This document shows, in pieces, positions 1-12,300 of a stretch of 64,000 bases of DNA (position 1 is the first letter of the stretch; the number at the start of each line of letters is the position of its first letter). A program made the translations under genes and the position numbers. The DNA is taken from the NCBI GenBank assembly GCA_037349105.1, contig JAYJMM010000017.1, forward strand, positions 1,054,001-1,118,000, in the 5' to 3' direction. The notes below the pieces were generated by a model that worked only from the letters and a program-made list of their open reading frames with translations, had not been told where the DNA came from and did not search any database. The DNA comes from Limnomonas spitsbergensis (Eukaryota > Chlorophyta > Chlorophyceae > Chlamydomonadales).

Positions 1-376
1 CCTCTAGCCAACACCTATCACCTAACCCCCCCCCCCCTGCTTCCACTTGGAAAAGTAAATCTAGCCAGAACCTACTCCCCCCCCCCCCCCTGCTTCCACT
101 TGGCACAGTCCTCACCTTGGACAGACGTCTCAGCAGGCCGTTGCAAGACCTCTAGCCAACACCTATCACCTAACCCCCCCCCCCCTGCTTCCAATTGACA
201 CAGCACGCCTAGCTATCACCTAACCCCCCCCCCTGCTTCCAATTGACACAGCACGCCTAGCTATCACCTAACCCCCCCCCCCTGCTTCCAATTGACACAG
301 CACGCCTAGCTATCACCTACCCCCCCCCCCCCTCCACCCACACACACACCCTGCTCCCACTTGGCACAGTCCTCAC
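1..376 (-). repeat. THOC1 intron: C-run repeats and a second copy of the exon 5 donor edge
   Basis: About 50-bp units (Tyr-rich tract, long C runs, 'acctatcacctaac') recur five times. At 107-153 there is a nearly exact copy of the exon 5 3' end plus its GTGAGG donor (compare 367-413). On the sense strand the copy reads into the same CNGLLRRLSK codons followed by a functional-looking donor. Confidence 0.85.
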
Positions 377-3300
377 CTTGGACAGACGTCTCAGCAGGCC
401 GTTGCAAGACCTCAGTATGGCTAGCTGTGCTGGGTGGGATGTGGCAGCCTTGGGGACTATGGGCTTGTCCGAGGCGACGGCTGCAGCGGCTGCGGTGGCG
501 GCAGCCAGACGAGCCGCTCGGGACTCGCTGCTGAGGAACTGCGAGGGATCGGAGGATGGAAGAGGAGGGTGAAAAAACGATGCAGTATATTTGAGGGTGC
601 CTCAGGTCAAATTCAGCTACATACCTCAGGGTGAACTTACATACATAAAAATAAGGTGCCGTGCATCACTTACCGTGGATTCGATTCGCCATCCCTCGGA
701 TATGGAACAACGATTTATTTCAGGCTGAAGCTACCGGCAAATAATCGACAAAACAAAATCCTAATTCTGACTGAATCCTAATTCTGACTGAAAACTGGCA
801 TCGACAATCGAGAATTAGAGAATTCATGGATCCCTCGACCCCAAGCAATGAAAATGTATGAGGGAAGGCAAAGCAAATCTACAGACCAAGGTGAATGTAT
901 CCCCAGCACTTCTTTTTCCGGCTACGAGGCTACGCTCGGTGGGCCGTCACCCCACTGTGAGAAGCCCGGGTGGGAAAAGATCTGTTTGACCAGACGGCGT
1001 CCCACACTGCTCAGCAGGACACTCACAAGCCCAGTGAGAAGCTGAACTGAAGCTGAATGGTTGCTGAGCCGCGAGAACAGAAACGAACTCTTAGTCCTCC
1101 TCCCCAATCCTCACCTCTAGGTCTGCTTCCATGCATGCAAAGACGTCCTGGCAATCGTGAATGGTTCCAACTTCCAGCAAGTCCTCCAGCAGCTTGCAGT
1201 ACCCTGCCAGATCCATCATACGCGGGCCCGGAGGAGCACCTAGGGGGGGGCAGAGGCAAGGGATGTGCAGGAGGGCATCCAACAGGGAGTAAAGGACTAA
1301 TGGGCGTAGAGGACACACATCCAGCAGCTTGCAGTACCCTGCCAGATCCATCATACGCGGGCCCGGAGGGGCACTTAGGGGGGGGCAGAGGCAAGGGAGA
1401 TGCGGGAGGGCATCGAACAGGGAGTAAGGGACTAAGGGGCGGATAGACACACATCCAGCAGCTTGCAGTACCCTGCCAGGTCCATCATACGCGGGCCCGG
1501 AGGAGCACCTAGGAGGGGGCAGAGGCAAGGGAGATGCAGGAGGGCATCGAACAGGGAGTAAGGGAGTAAGGGGCGTAGAGGACACACATCCAGCAGCTTG
1601 CAGTACCCTGCCAGGTCCATCATACGCGGGCCCGGAGGAGCACCTAGGGGGGGGCAGAGGCAAGGGAGATGCGGGAGGGCATCGAACAGGGAGTAAGGGA
1701 GTAAGGGGCGGAGAGGACACACATCCAGCAGCTTGCAGTACCCTGCCAGGTCCATCATACGCGGGCCCGGAGGAGCACCTAGGAGGGGGCAGAGGCAAGG
1801 GAGATGCAGGAGGGCATCGAACAGGGAGTAAGGGACAAAGGGGTGGATAGACACACATCCAGCAGCTTGCAGTACCCTGCCAGATCCATCATACGCGGGC
1901 CCGGAGGAGCACCTAGGGGGAGGCAGAGGCAAGGGAGATGCGGGAGGGCATTGAACAGGGAGTAAGGGAGTAAGGGGCGTAGAGGACACACATCCAGCAG
2001 CTTGCAGTAACCTGCCAGATCCATCATACGCGGGCCCGGAGGAGCAATTAGGGGGGGGCAGAGGCAAGGGAGATGCGGGAGGGCATCGAACAGGGAGTAA
2101 GGGACTATGGGGCGTAGAGGACACACATCCAGCAGCTTGCAGTACCCTGCCAGATCCATCATACGCGGGCCCGGAGGGACGCCTAGGGAAGGGCAGAGGA
2201 CGGTAGAGGGCTAGCTGACAGGGAGTTAGGGGCAGAGAGGACGTATATCTAGCAGCTTGCAAAAGCCTCCCAGGTCGGTCCTGCCCCAATCTGAAGGGGC
2301 AATTAGGGGGGCAGGGGGCAGGGGGACAAAGGGCCATGGGACCATGCCGCGGGGCAGAAAGGGGGTGCAAGTAGCCTTTATTTATTTATTTCGGCTACAA
2401 GGCCACCATCAGCAGGCCGTCCCGTAGCCGTCAGAGGCCCCATTGGGACCAAACCACAGGGCAGAGAGGGAGTGCAAGTAGCTCATGCATGCAGCTGTAA
2501 TGAAGGGATACAATCACCCGGGATGGATCGCAAATGCATGCATAGAAGCCGTATTCATGAAGATGCGTGTATCAACGTATGCATAAAGGCCATATGCCAG
2601 GGCGGCCTGCCGAAAGTGGACTTGAAGCCGGGGGGGGGGGAACTGGCTGTGCTCATGAAGATGCATTTGTCAACATGTGCACATAGGCTGTGCTACAGCA
2701 GCTTCATGTGCGGCATGTCAAACGCGTGATCCAAGCACATGTCCGTAACACGCGTTTGATCAGCGCACGAGCTCGTTGCATGCACATGTCACCAGGAGTA
2801 AATCAGGACAAAGGGGTGGGACGCACCCACTGCATGCTCCCCCAGGGAAGCCTGAGCCATCCATTTGACCATGTTCGTCAAACGGGTATGATACCGGTAA
2901 GTGCACATGTTCCTTGCATGTACATGTCACCAGGAGTAAATCAGGACAAAGGGGTGGGACGCACCCACAGCATGCTCCCCCAGGGAAGCCTGTGCCATCC
3001 ATTTGACCATGTTCGTCAAACGGGTATGATACCGGTAAGTGCACATGTTCCTTGCATGTACATGTCACCAGGAGTAAATCAGGACCAAGGAGTGGGACGC
3101 ACCCACTGCATGCTCCCCCAGGGAAGCCTGAGCCATCCATTTGACCATGTCCAGGAAGCGCTGCAAGTCAGACTGCTGCTGCTGCTGCCCCCCTCGTGCG
3201 CGGTACTGCATGATGGGTGTGCCGGTAGCAACGGCTTGGCTGGCTGTGTGAACCAGCACGAGCCTCAAGACATCCTCCAGCAGCGCTTTGTCGGCTTCGA

Positions 3301-4101
3301 TGAAGGCCCCCTTGCGCACTAGGGCACCCGACTCCTGTGCATGGAGTTGCAGGCGGTGTGAGCAGCTTGATCTGCCTGAAGCAGAGGAGACCATCTCGAT
3401 CTGTGCCTGCTGGGCGGGACTCGAAATGCTGGGCAAGATGCTGGGCACGCATGGCGGCATGCTAGGGCGGCCTGCTGGGGCGGCCGGGACTCGGCATGCA
3501 TGGTGGGTCGGCATGTTGGACGGCATGCTGGGCGGGACTCGGCATGCATGGCGGCCGGAGGTTGGATGATCCATGCGAGGCAGCTTTAGCCATGCAAGCT
3601 GGGCCGGACATGGGGAGCGTGGAACATGGCTTCTACTGCTCCTGCCATACAAATGTAGCCTCCTGTGCCACTGCCAGCGGCTTCCGGCATCATGAGGTGC
3701 AAGTGGTAGACTGGCAGCAAAGTAAGGGAGCTAATGCAGAGCTGGTTGGTACATTCTGCAATGGCGCTGGCTCCTGCTTGAGGTCCAAGCGATCAACTCC
3801 GCGACAGACATGATGCGAAAGATTTGGATTTTGAGACCTCACTACGCCCGGACCTGGAGGACGAAGCCTGACGCTGGGAAAGCGGCTTGCAGGGCCTTGG
3901 CCGTGGCAGGCGCTGTCGCTTCCTGAGAGTAGATCGCGTCACTTAGAGCCCCCTGTCGATATTAGCCGCAGCGGTAAGGGATGGTGAAGGTGAGGGCCTG
4001 ATATGCCTTGATCGATCTTGGGTCCATCGGATGCGTAGGTATGCAGGCGCGGAGCCTGTTCCTACCTGGACAACTTTTATCTCGGCCGAGTAGGCTTCCA
4101 T
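377..4101 (-). CDS. THOC1: THO complex subunit 1 (THOC1/HPR1), 5' part, 5 exons, runs off left edge
   Basis: THOC1 is the nuclear scaffold subunit of the THO/TREX complex, which couples transcription to mRNA packaging and export. Exons on the minus strand: 4101-4066 (ATG, 12 codons), 3952-3854, 3334-3103, 1239-1115 and 538-377; intron phases agree (0,0,1,0). About 218 N-terminal residues are present of a usual 600-660. Diagnostic matches to plant HPR1 and animal THOC1: ALLEDVLRLVLVHTASQA then GTPIMQY in exon 3, LLEDLLEVGTIHDCQDVF in exon 4, and ILRSCNGLLRRLSK at the end of exon 5, the family's most conserved block. Exon 3 also carries a short Gln run. The 12-codon first exon is the least certain; it was chosen for its ATG, GTAGGA donor and phase. 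Later exons lie beyond the left edge. Exons 3, 4 and 5 each have tandem copies of one edge in the adjoining intron. The family call comes from recalled conserved blocks, not a search. Confidence 0.82.
539..1114 (-). other. THOC1 intron 4, non-repetitive
   Basis: Single-copy intronic sequence between the GTGAGG donor at 1114 and the acceptor at 539. It holds a short 'caaattcagctacata' fragment near 607 that resembles the dispersed inverted-repeat element. I see no coding signal in it. Confidence 0.6.
1240..2330 (-). repeat. About 135-bp tandem array: copies of the THOC1 exon 4 acceptor edge
   Basis: Seven close copies and one decayed copy (units near 1321, 1453, 1589, 1723, 1857, 1993, 2127 and 2249) follow the real exon edge at 1188-1239. 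On the sense strand each unit is a pyrimidine tract, CCTAG, then the first 50 or so bases of exon 4 (reading MMDLAGYCKLL). The copies diverge from the exon exactly where the unit restarts, so only the acceptor and exon start were amplified. Confidence 0.9.
2331..2779. other. THOC1 intron 3 spacer with decayed dispersed-element fragment
   Basis: A fragment at about 2380-2460 resembles the dispersed inverted-repeat element (cggctacaaggcc, agcaggccgt, cccattgggacc). The rest is single-copy and rich in ATGCATG-type words. No exon is evident. Confidence 0.5.
2780..3102 (-). repeat. 137-bp tandem copies of the THOC1 exon 3 donor edge
   Basis: Two extra copies (about 2786-2920 and 2923-3059) of the last 40-50 bases of exon 3 and its GTGCGT donor lie downstream of the true donor at 3102. 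They differ from it by only a few substitutions. One copy reads ATGTTCGTC where the exon has ATGTCCAGG, marking the end of the copied coding tract. Confidence 0.85.
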
Positions 4102-6571
4102 GGTGCAGTGTCAACTGTCTGACTACCGTCGAGCAATCGAACATGAAGCATACAAAGTGTGGAATGTGTATAACTTCACACACGTCGATTCACACGTCCC
4201 GAGACTCCCGAGTCCGACCTGCGCCCCTGACGTATATTTGATTTATCAGCGGACGACGAGGGCCACATGGCGCCCGGATTGCTTTGTTGTTTGCGCCTTT
4301 GGTATTCAAGCTGGGTAGCCTGCCTCACACTTTGTTACGTTAAAGCATAATGAATTGATCGGAGGCTACCGGTAGTTTTTAGAGCTGACAGTATTTTGGG
4401 GAAAAGAATTTTTAAAGGCCGGAACTAGGGGAACAATACTGTACTGATACCTGAAAATTTATAAGAAAGTGCTCTACACACTACTTGTTTTTTATGCCTA
4501 GGGTTGGGCAGCTTAAAAGTGCTTTTGCACGAATGAAAATTGGATCCCCTCCGATACTGTCAGTTTGTACCGCTGGCAGGATTTTGAAACATCCAGATAC
4601 GCGCCAGCAAACGATTTTCTTGTAAATGCAACGGTATTAATACGAGTACCGTTTATGTATAGTGTAGGGTTTAGGGTTCAGAGTTTAGAGCCTAAACCCT
4701 AAACCCTCAGTTCATGTCCGCTACTAATAAAGCAACCAACAAACGAGAAAAACTAATTAGAAGCCCTTGAAAATGCTGGGGACTGTAAACGAGACAAACA
4801 TTACGGTAGTTGCAACAGATCCAATACATTGGAAGGGGTCTCGGTGATCGAGGCGCATAACGAACATGATGGTGCTGCAGAACCCAGCTGCGTGTCTGAC
4901 GTGGCCTCTCAGAGACGATCGGCTGATTTAGAAAATCTCAGGAGGTGATGAATGTATTTACAGACTTAGATACGCTGCATCGCTCTTACCGTGTTCGAAG
5001 ATATTGGTTTAGAGTCGCAGAGTAATCTGTCTACAATAGTCAAAACCCTTGAGCGAAGTCTACTGAGGTTCAGAGCTCGGGTTCAGAGCCGCAGTGGATT
5101 GGGGCCCATGCTTTAAGCAAAATGGGTGATAAAGAGACAAACGTGAGCTTTGTGGCGAATTCCATGGAACCATATATAGGGTGGATGATAAGGAGATACA
5201 TGTGAGCTTTGTGGCAAATTCGTAGACTTCACAGGCAGCGCACCAATTCGAAGGAACCACCGACAGGGGAGGAGTGCATAGTGTTTGCTTAATTGGTTAT
5301 TGCGCGGCCTCGGTTCAAGCCGCACTGTGTCCTTAACCCCCACGCTCCCCTGCGGAATGTATTTTTCTTTCTTTGAAGAGCGCAAACGACGTATGGCGTC
5401 TAATTGTTTGGGGTAGCCAGGAAAGTCAGTGTCCGCCACAATATGCCAGTTCACAAGGCGCAGCAAATTGGCACAGGCCTGGGCTCACAACGGCGATGAG
5501 CCACAACATGGCCACTTTGCGACAATACCCCCCTGACAAAGCCTTGATCAGTAGCACGCTGGCAGGCAAGTCCCTCTGCCGCCTGTAATACTTGCATGAT
5601 GTCATGCAGCGTCCGAGATGGGTTCTGTTGATGACTTTGTAATATGGAACCTCCAGCTGCAGATACCAGCTTGGCTCTTCCCATCTCTAAAGCTGCACAG
5701 CCAAAATCTGAACTATCACCATCTGATATTTAATTTTGTGAAAAAATTGTCCAATGTAATACATCAGATTTAATGCAATGGACAGGCACTCGGAAACCAG
5801 TTCGAGCACGTGCCTCTCCAGGCAGACAGCCCCCAGCCTCCGAAAAACTCAAATTATAACACTCCCAGCACCTCCCAGTCGCCCTCCCCTCCCTGGAGGC
5901 TATGCCTATTACATCTTATTTGGACAGCGAACAAGATCACCAATGTCCTGTTGTCTTTCGCTGCTTCCTTCACTTCCCCCCTTCCCTCAAAAGCTGCGTC
6001 GCACATAGGACTGGTTAATGCCGTTCCACCTCTGGGCCATGCTGAAATAAAGCTTGGCCACGTCGGCTAAGTGCTAACAAAAGGTCAGCTGGGAAAGTCA
6101 AGGGAGAAGGCAGAAGAGGAAAGAAAGGATAGCAAGTTCACCCATTAAACAAAAAGAACACATCACACTGGTGAAAGCAGGTGACCACATGCTCAACAGG
6201 ACACTTGGTTTACCCCCTTTCCTCTTTTTTCTGCCCCTATAAGTTGGGCGCCCACGCGGCCGAGCCTTTTCGAGCAGGACCCAGTCACCCAGAGGTGTAA
6301 CGTCATTGACCTAAACTGCATAAGACAGGTGCCTGCGAAACCGTTTTGAGTACTAAATGAGTAAAACAACAAAGAAAAAAGGGACCAGTGCCCCCCCCTA
6401 AACACGACATCCTCCTGTCCTTAACGCATTGCCTGGCCCTTGGAAGCCTAGGCGTCCCAACCTAGGAACGCAATTGAGCGCCGAGCATTCAGCCGGGCCC
6501 AGCTGGTATGCACCGTTCTTAAAAACTGAACGCTGGCGCCAGTTTCCCTCCCTCCCTCTGTCAACACCGCC
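4102..6571. other. Intergenic region between THOC1 (5' side) and the coiled-coil gene (3' side)
   Basis: AT-richer single-copy DNA upstream of THOC1, with an inverted telomere-like pair near 4668-4708 (agggtttaggg then cctaaaccct) and a 60-bp direct repeat at 5123-5165 and 5183-5225 (gtgagctttgtggc). The minus strand at 5684-5455 has an open frame with plausible composition (MGRAKLVSAAGGS start), but I found no family match or convincing splice context, so it is not called as a gene. The THOC1 promoter should lie just above 4101. Confidence 0.6.
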
Positions 6572-6986
6572 TCAACAGGCCATAGTCAGACTGGACCCGC
6601 GGCATTTCTGTCCGCCACTGACGCCCCCTTGAAGCGGAGCAGTCAAGGAGAACAGCATCTAGCAAGAACAGCTGAACAGCTTAAAAGAACAGCAGCAGCT
6701 CGGAAGAACAGCAGCAGAAGCAGCAGAAGCAGCTTGCAAGAACAAGCAACGGCGACAACTCGCAAGAACAGCAGCAGCAGCAGCAGCTAGCAAGAACAGC
6801 AGCAGCTCGGAAGAACAGCAGCAGCAGCAGAAGCAGAAGCAGCTTGCAAGAACAAGCAACGGCGACAACTCGCAAGAACAGCAGCAGCAGCAGCAGCAGC
6901 AGCTAGCAAGAACAGCAGCTTGGAAGAACAGCAGCTTGGAAGAACAGCAGCTTGCAATAACAGCAGCAACGGCGACAACTCGCAAG

Positions 6987-7031
<45 letters not shown>

Positions 7032-9349
7032 TTACAATAACAGCTGAACAGCTGAGTAGCTGTATTAGCTTGCAATAACAGTTGAACAACAGCAACAGCT
7101 CGCAAGAATAGCTGAACATCAGTAGCAGCAGCAGCATACCAAAACCGTAGCAATTTTCGCACCGATGCAGCTCCACCGCCTCTCCTCAAAAGCAAGCCTG
7201 CCCAGAGCGATCCCGGACCGTCGGGAGAAGTGGCATTGGGTGCCCATAGCTGCTCCTCCAAGCCTGACATGTCGCTGGCTTTAGGCATGCCTGCCCCCCA
7301 CATGCCTCATATAGTCGCATCATGTAAGTAGAATGAGCCAATTTAGGCTGATATTAGCTTATACAGCTTTGCATGTAAGCTTATTTACCGATACCTTCTC
7401 TTATGCCACTGGCCATAGGTATGGCGTGACAATGGTCATGTTAAGGAAGTTGGCAGCCCTCTCCAGCTGTCCCTCACATGCCTCACATGCCACTGGCCAT
7501 AGGCATGGCGTGACAATGGTCATGTTGAAAAAGTTGGCAGCCCTCTCCAGCTGTCCCTCACATGCCTCACATGCCACTGAACGTGGGCATGGCGTGGCAA
7601 TGGTCAGGTTGAGGAAGTTGGCAGCTCTCCCCAGCTGTCCCTCACATGCCTGTTATGCCGCTGATGGTGGGCATGGCATGACAATGGTCATGTAGAGAGA
7701 ATTGGCAGCTCTCCCCAGCTGTCCCTCACATGGCCGACATGCCACTGACCGCGAGCATGGCGCGGCCCCGCACAACTGCACCTCAAGTGCCTCATGTGTC
7801 GCTGATGCTGGGCATGGCGGCTCTTCACATGCCTGATATGCTGACGGTGGGCATGGCATTGTCGATGGTCATATTGAGGTAGTGGAGGTGATCCTCCAGG
7901 TACACCACCCTGCTGTCCTTGGATGCCACCTCCTGCTCCAGCTGCAGGTGGAGGGTCCAGGGTCCAAGGTTCAGGGTTCAGGGGGGTTTAGGGTTCAGGG
8001 GTTCAGGATTCAGGGGGGTTTAGGGTTCAGGGGTTCAGGGTTCAGGGGGGTTTAGGGTTCAGGGGTTCAGGGGGGTTTATGGTTCAGGGGGGTTTATGGT
8101 TCACAGTTTAGGGTTCAGGAGTTCAAGGTTCAGGGTTCATGGGGGTTAAGGGGTTCACCAGCAGGCGAGCAGGAAAGGTCCATGTTGGTAGGTAGGACAC
8201 CACCCTGCTGTCTTTGGAGGCCTCCTCCTGCTCCAGCTGCAGGTGGAGGGTTCAGGGGTTCAGGGGGATGTAGGGGGTACACCTTTCTGCATATAACATA
8301 TGAAACACTTTCATTGGAGAGGGTTGAAGGAGGAAGCTGCTGCCATGAAAACCCCCATGGCATGGAAATTGTCTTGGTCATTACACAAAAATCCAGGGGG
8401 GTTTAGGGGGTGCAACAGCAGGCGTGCAGGAGGGTCCATGCTGATAGGTAAAAGCTACAGCGCTACACTTGGAGGCCTCGTTCCGCTCCAAAATGTACCG
8501 TTAGGGTTTAAGACTTGAGGGTTAAGGAGAATGGGATTCAGGGTTTCGGGTAAACCATGGCGCCGAAGATGCCGAGACCTGCTACGACCGTAAGCCAGAG
8601 ACAGAGCAAGTAAGTGCTGTGCCAATTGCGGTTCTTACAGTGGCTGGATAACAGTGGCTGTATTAATAAGACACCGTAATTTCAATGCAAATATAGCCGC
8701 TTTTACCAGCAAGGGACCGTAATTACTCACACACTTTCTGAATTACGGCGCAATGGCTTTGATGCTGTGATGCACCTCGGGGCATTCCCTTTTGGAATCC
8801 ACATCCTGCTCCGACTGCAGAGACCGCTCCTGCTAAACTGTCAAACCCTGAACCTTGATCTAGGCCCAAGTGGCAAACTCCCATAATCCATGTCCCACGG
8901 AGCAGAGATCCAATATGAAACGGGCAGTGCGGCGATGGTATGGATCAGAGATCTCTGGTATGGATGCCTTCATTCATTCGTACAACACTTGGAAAGGACC
9001 AGGGCAGGGCAGGGCAGTTCAGCTGCTCTCCGTCCCTTCATCCCCAGCAGTATCTCCCATCCATTTCTTATATTATGTGACTCAGCTACATGCCAGCTAC
9101 ACTCCGCCCTCCGGCCAGAGGCGCCACTAGCGACCAACTATGCTTCTTGGGCCGCTGGCCATTGGCAGCTACAGTCCTGGTCCCACTCAGGCCTTTCGCG
9201 GCCGCGGGACGCCGTCACGTTGTCCCCAACCACCCCTCCTACACTTTCCGGCCCACACTTTCTGACATTCACACCCTTCAAACCCATGCACTCACCGCCT
9301 CCCTCTCCTCCGCCATGTTGGAGATCCTTTCCTCCTGCGTTTGGAGGAG
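6572..9349 (-). CDS. Exons 15-18: C-terminal end of the coiled-coil protein
   Basis: Exon 15 (9349-9296) reads LLQTQEERISNMAEEREA to a GTGAGT donor. Exon 16 (7941-7829) begins LEQEVASKDSRVVYLEDHLH, phase 2 at its end. Exon 17 (7274-7163) contains DMSGLEEQLWAPNATSPDG and ends phase 0. A possible last exon (6658-6572) starts at GCTAG/ATG and runs 28 codons to TGA. Exons 15 and 16 are well supported because each has decayed copies of its acceptor edge upstream. Exon 17 is supported by phase. Exon 18 is weak: the preceding intron is mostly CTG-rich repeat and other ends are possible. Confidence 0.5.
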
Positions 9350-12300
9350 CTGCACAACAGGAAGAAGACGGTGTCGGAGCGAGAAATTAAGCAGGGACTG
9401 AGGCATGAGGCAGCAGGTGGCTGAGGCAGGGAATGAGGCAGCAGAGAGAGAATGAAGCAGCTGCAAGACAGGAACAACGGAGCAGTAGAGAGGGAGGCAA
9501 ACCACACAGCTATGAATCAGCAACATGGCAACAGGCACGAGGCTGGTAGACCGGCCACCGGCCGCCAACTAGAAGAGGGGCATTCTGCCTCCCGACAGTC
9601 CCTGCGACGTTGGCTGGCCGGCCAGTATCATGCGCTTCGCGCAAAACATGGTGGGCCCATGGCAGACCCTCTGATGCCTATCAACAGACAAGACAGACGC
9701 CGTGGGCTAGCCAATGACAAAGTCTGCCAACTGGTCCATGGCGTGACAGGCCGATTGGCCATTCCCACAGCGGCTGGTGTTCCATGGATGCATGCCAGGG
9801 CTCCATGCCAACAAGCTGCCAGGGTGGTGCAGCACAGCCAGATGCTCCCTGGCCCTCAACTGGGTTTGCTCAGCCAGCTGCTGCTGCAGGGCTACCAATG
9901 GCCCACCAATGGGCTACCAGTGGGCTACCAATGGCCCACCAATGGCCCAACAATGGGCTAACAATGACCACCCAATGGGCTAACAATGGCCCACCAATGG
10001 CCTACCAATGGCCCACCAATCGGCTACCAATGGGCTACCAATGGCCCACCAATGGGATACCAATGGCCCACCAATGGGCTAACAATGGGCAACCAATGGC
10101 CCACTAATGGGCTACCAATGGGCTACCAATGGCCCACCATTAGGCTAACATGGCCCACCAATGGCCCACCAATGGGCTACCATTGGGCTAATAATGGGCT
10201 ACCAATGGCCCACCAATTGGCTACCAGTGGCCTACCAAGGCCCACCATTGGGCTAACAATGGCTTACCAATGGCCCACCAATTGGCTACCAATGGCCCAC
10301 CAATGGGCTACCAATGGGCTACCAATGGCCCACCAATGGGCTACCAATGGCCCACCAATGGCCTACCAATGGCCCACCAATGGGCTACAAATGGGCTACC
10401 AATGGCCCACCAATAGCCCACCAATGGCCTACCAATGGGCTACCAATGGCCCTCACCTGGGCTTGCTCAGCCAGGTGCTGCTGCAGGGCGAACAGCTCTG
10501 AAGCCGCATCTGCCTTTTGTCGCTGCTCCCTCTCCGCCCACTCCTGCCTCTCAGCAGCCCTGGCAGCCTCCATCCGCTCCAAGCGCCTTGCCTAGGGGGA
10601 GCAGGGTGGGTTAAAAGTTAGGGTTTAGGGTTTCAATGGAACACTTGGCGTCCGTCTGCACCAAGCGCCTTGCCTGGGGGAGCAGGGCGGGTTGGGGGCT
10701 TGACTTTAGGGTTTCAACCCAACACTAGGCGTCTGTCTGCACCAAGCGCCTCGCCTGGCGGGTTAGGAGTTGAGGTCAAGTGCTTAAACCCTGGTCCTGG
10801 TGCGTATCAGGCTGGCATCCTCCTCCCCTCCTCCCCCTCCCTCTATCGCGCTGTAACCTGGCTTGTGCCTGGGCTATGACTATGGCCAAGGCGCATATGA
10901 GCATATCGGAAATTTCGGCATATATCAGGATTCAGGAACAGATGGCCACCCACCAGCTGTGCCTGTGCCCGCTCGCTGTCCTTCAGCTTGAGCGCAGACT
11001 CTCGTGCGCTGCCCGCCGCGGCCGCTTCCTTAAGGATTCGCTCAGCCAGCTGCCGCTGAAGCTGCAAACATTTCCGCTCGCTCTCCTCGAGCTGGAGGGC
11101 AGACTCTCGTGCTCTGCCCGACATGAGCGCCTCGTTTTTGACTCGCTCGGCCAACTGCTGCTGGAGCTGCGAACGTGCCTGCTCGCTCTCCTTCAACTGA
11201 AGGGCAGACTCTTGTGCGCTGCTCAATATGAGCGTCTCGTTTTTGACTCGCTCGGCCAGCTGCTGCTGGAGCTGCGAACGTAGCTGCTCACTCTCTTCCA
11301 GTTTGAGAGCTGATTCGTGGGCGTTGCCCGACATGAGAGCCTCATTGTGGGCCAGCTGATGCTGCAGCAATGCGACAGCTTCGCTTTTGCGTGCCTCCGC
11401 CTCCTGAAACCGGGTTCAGGGTTCAGGTATGTCAGCAAGGTTCAGGGTTCAGGCATGTCAGCAGGGTTCAGGGTTCAGACATGTCAGCAGGGTTCAGGGT
11501 TCAGGCATGTCAGCAGGGTTCAGGGTTCAGAAATGTCAATGGGGCTCAGGCCAGCTCGACCAGCAGCTGATGCAGCAATGCTACCGCCAAGCTATGGCGT
11601 GCCTCCGCCTCCTGAAACCGGGTTCATGGTTCAGAGGCACCAACAGGGTTCAGGCATGTCAGCAGGGTTCAGGGCCAGCTCGTCCAGCTGATGCTGCAGC
11701 AATGTGATGGTCTGGCTGTGGCATGCCTCCGCCTCCTAAAACCGCGTTCAGGTTTCACGCATGTCAGCAGGGTTCAGAGCTCAGGCATGCCAGCAGGGCT
11801 CAGGGTTCACGGACATCAGCAGGATTTAGGGTTCAGGGGCATGAGCAGGGCTCAGGGTTTAGGAACGTCAGCAGGGCTTAGGGTTCAAGGGCATGAGCAG
11901 GGCTCAGGGTTCAGGAACGTGAGCAGGGCTTAGGGTTCAGGGGCATCAGCAGGGTTCAGGGTTCAGGCATGTCAGCAGGGTTCAAGGCCAGCTCGGTCAA
12001 CAGCTGCTGCAGCAATGCCACGACCACGTTGTGACAGGCTTCGGCCTCATAAAACCGTGCTTCAGAATCCAGGGGGCAAGAACAGGGTTCAGGGACTAGG
12101 GGGGGGGGCGGCATTGTGCCGCGCTGATGGGGGGTGGGGGGGGTACTAATATTTCTTAGTGCTACAGCAGGGCAGCCATCCCACATGGACGGAAAGTGTG
12201 AAACAGCTGTCAAGGCTGAGTCTAGAGTCTTCATGTCGGTCTCAAGCTCTGAGGGGGCAGTCATAATCTAAGGCCCTTGTTCCTGGGATCCTTTCCCTAA

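Noticed and set aside
1023..2370. 143-312-codon minus-strand frames
   Set aside because: Products of the 135-bp THOC1 exon-edge array. Only the 1115-1239 portion is real coding.
5455..5684. Minus-strand gene
   Set aside because: Frame has natural composition but two frames are open, no start-stop context or family match; left unannotated.
6659..7303. 214-codon Leu/Cys-rich frame as a membrane protein
   Set aside because: CTG-repeat translation; only its first part (7274-7163) is a plausible exon of the coiled-coil gene.
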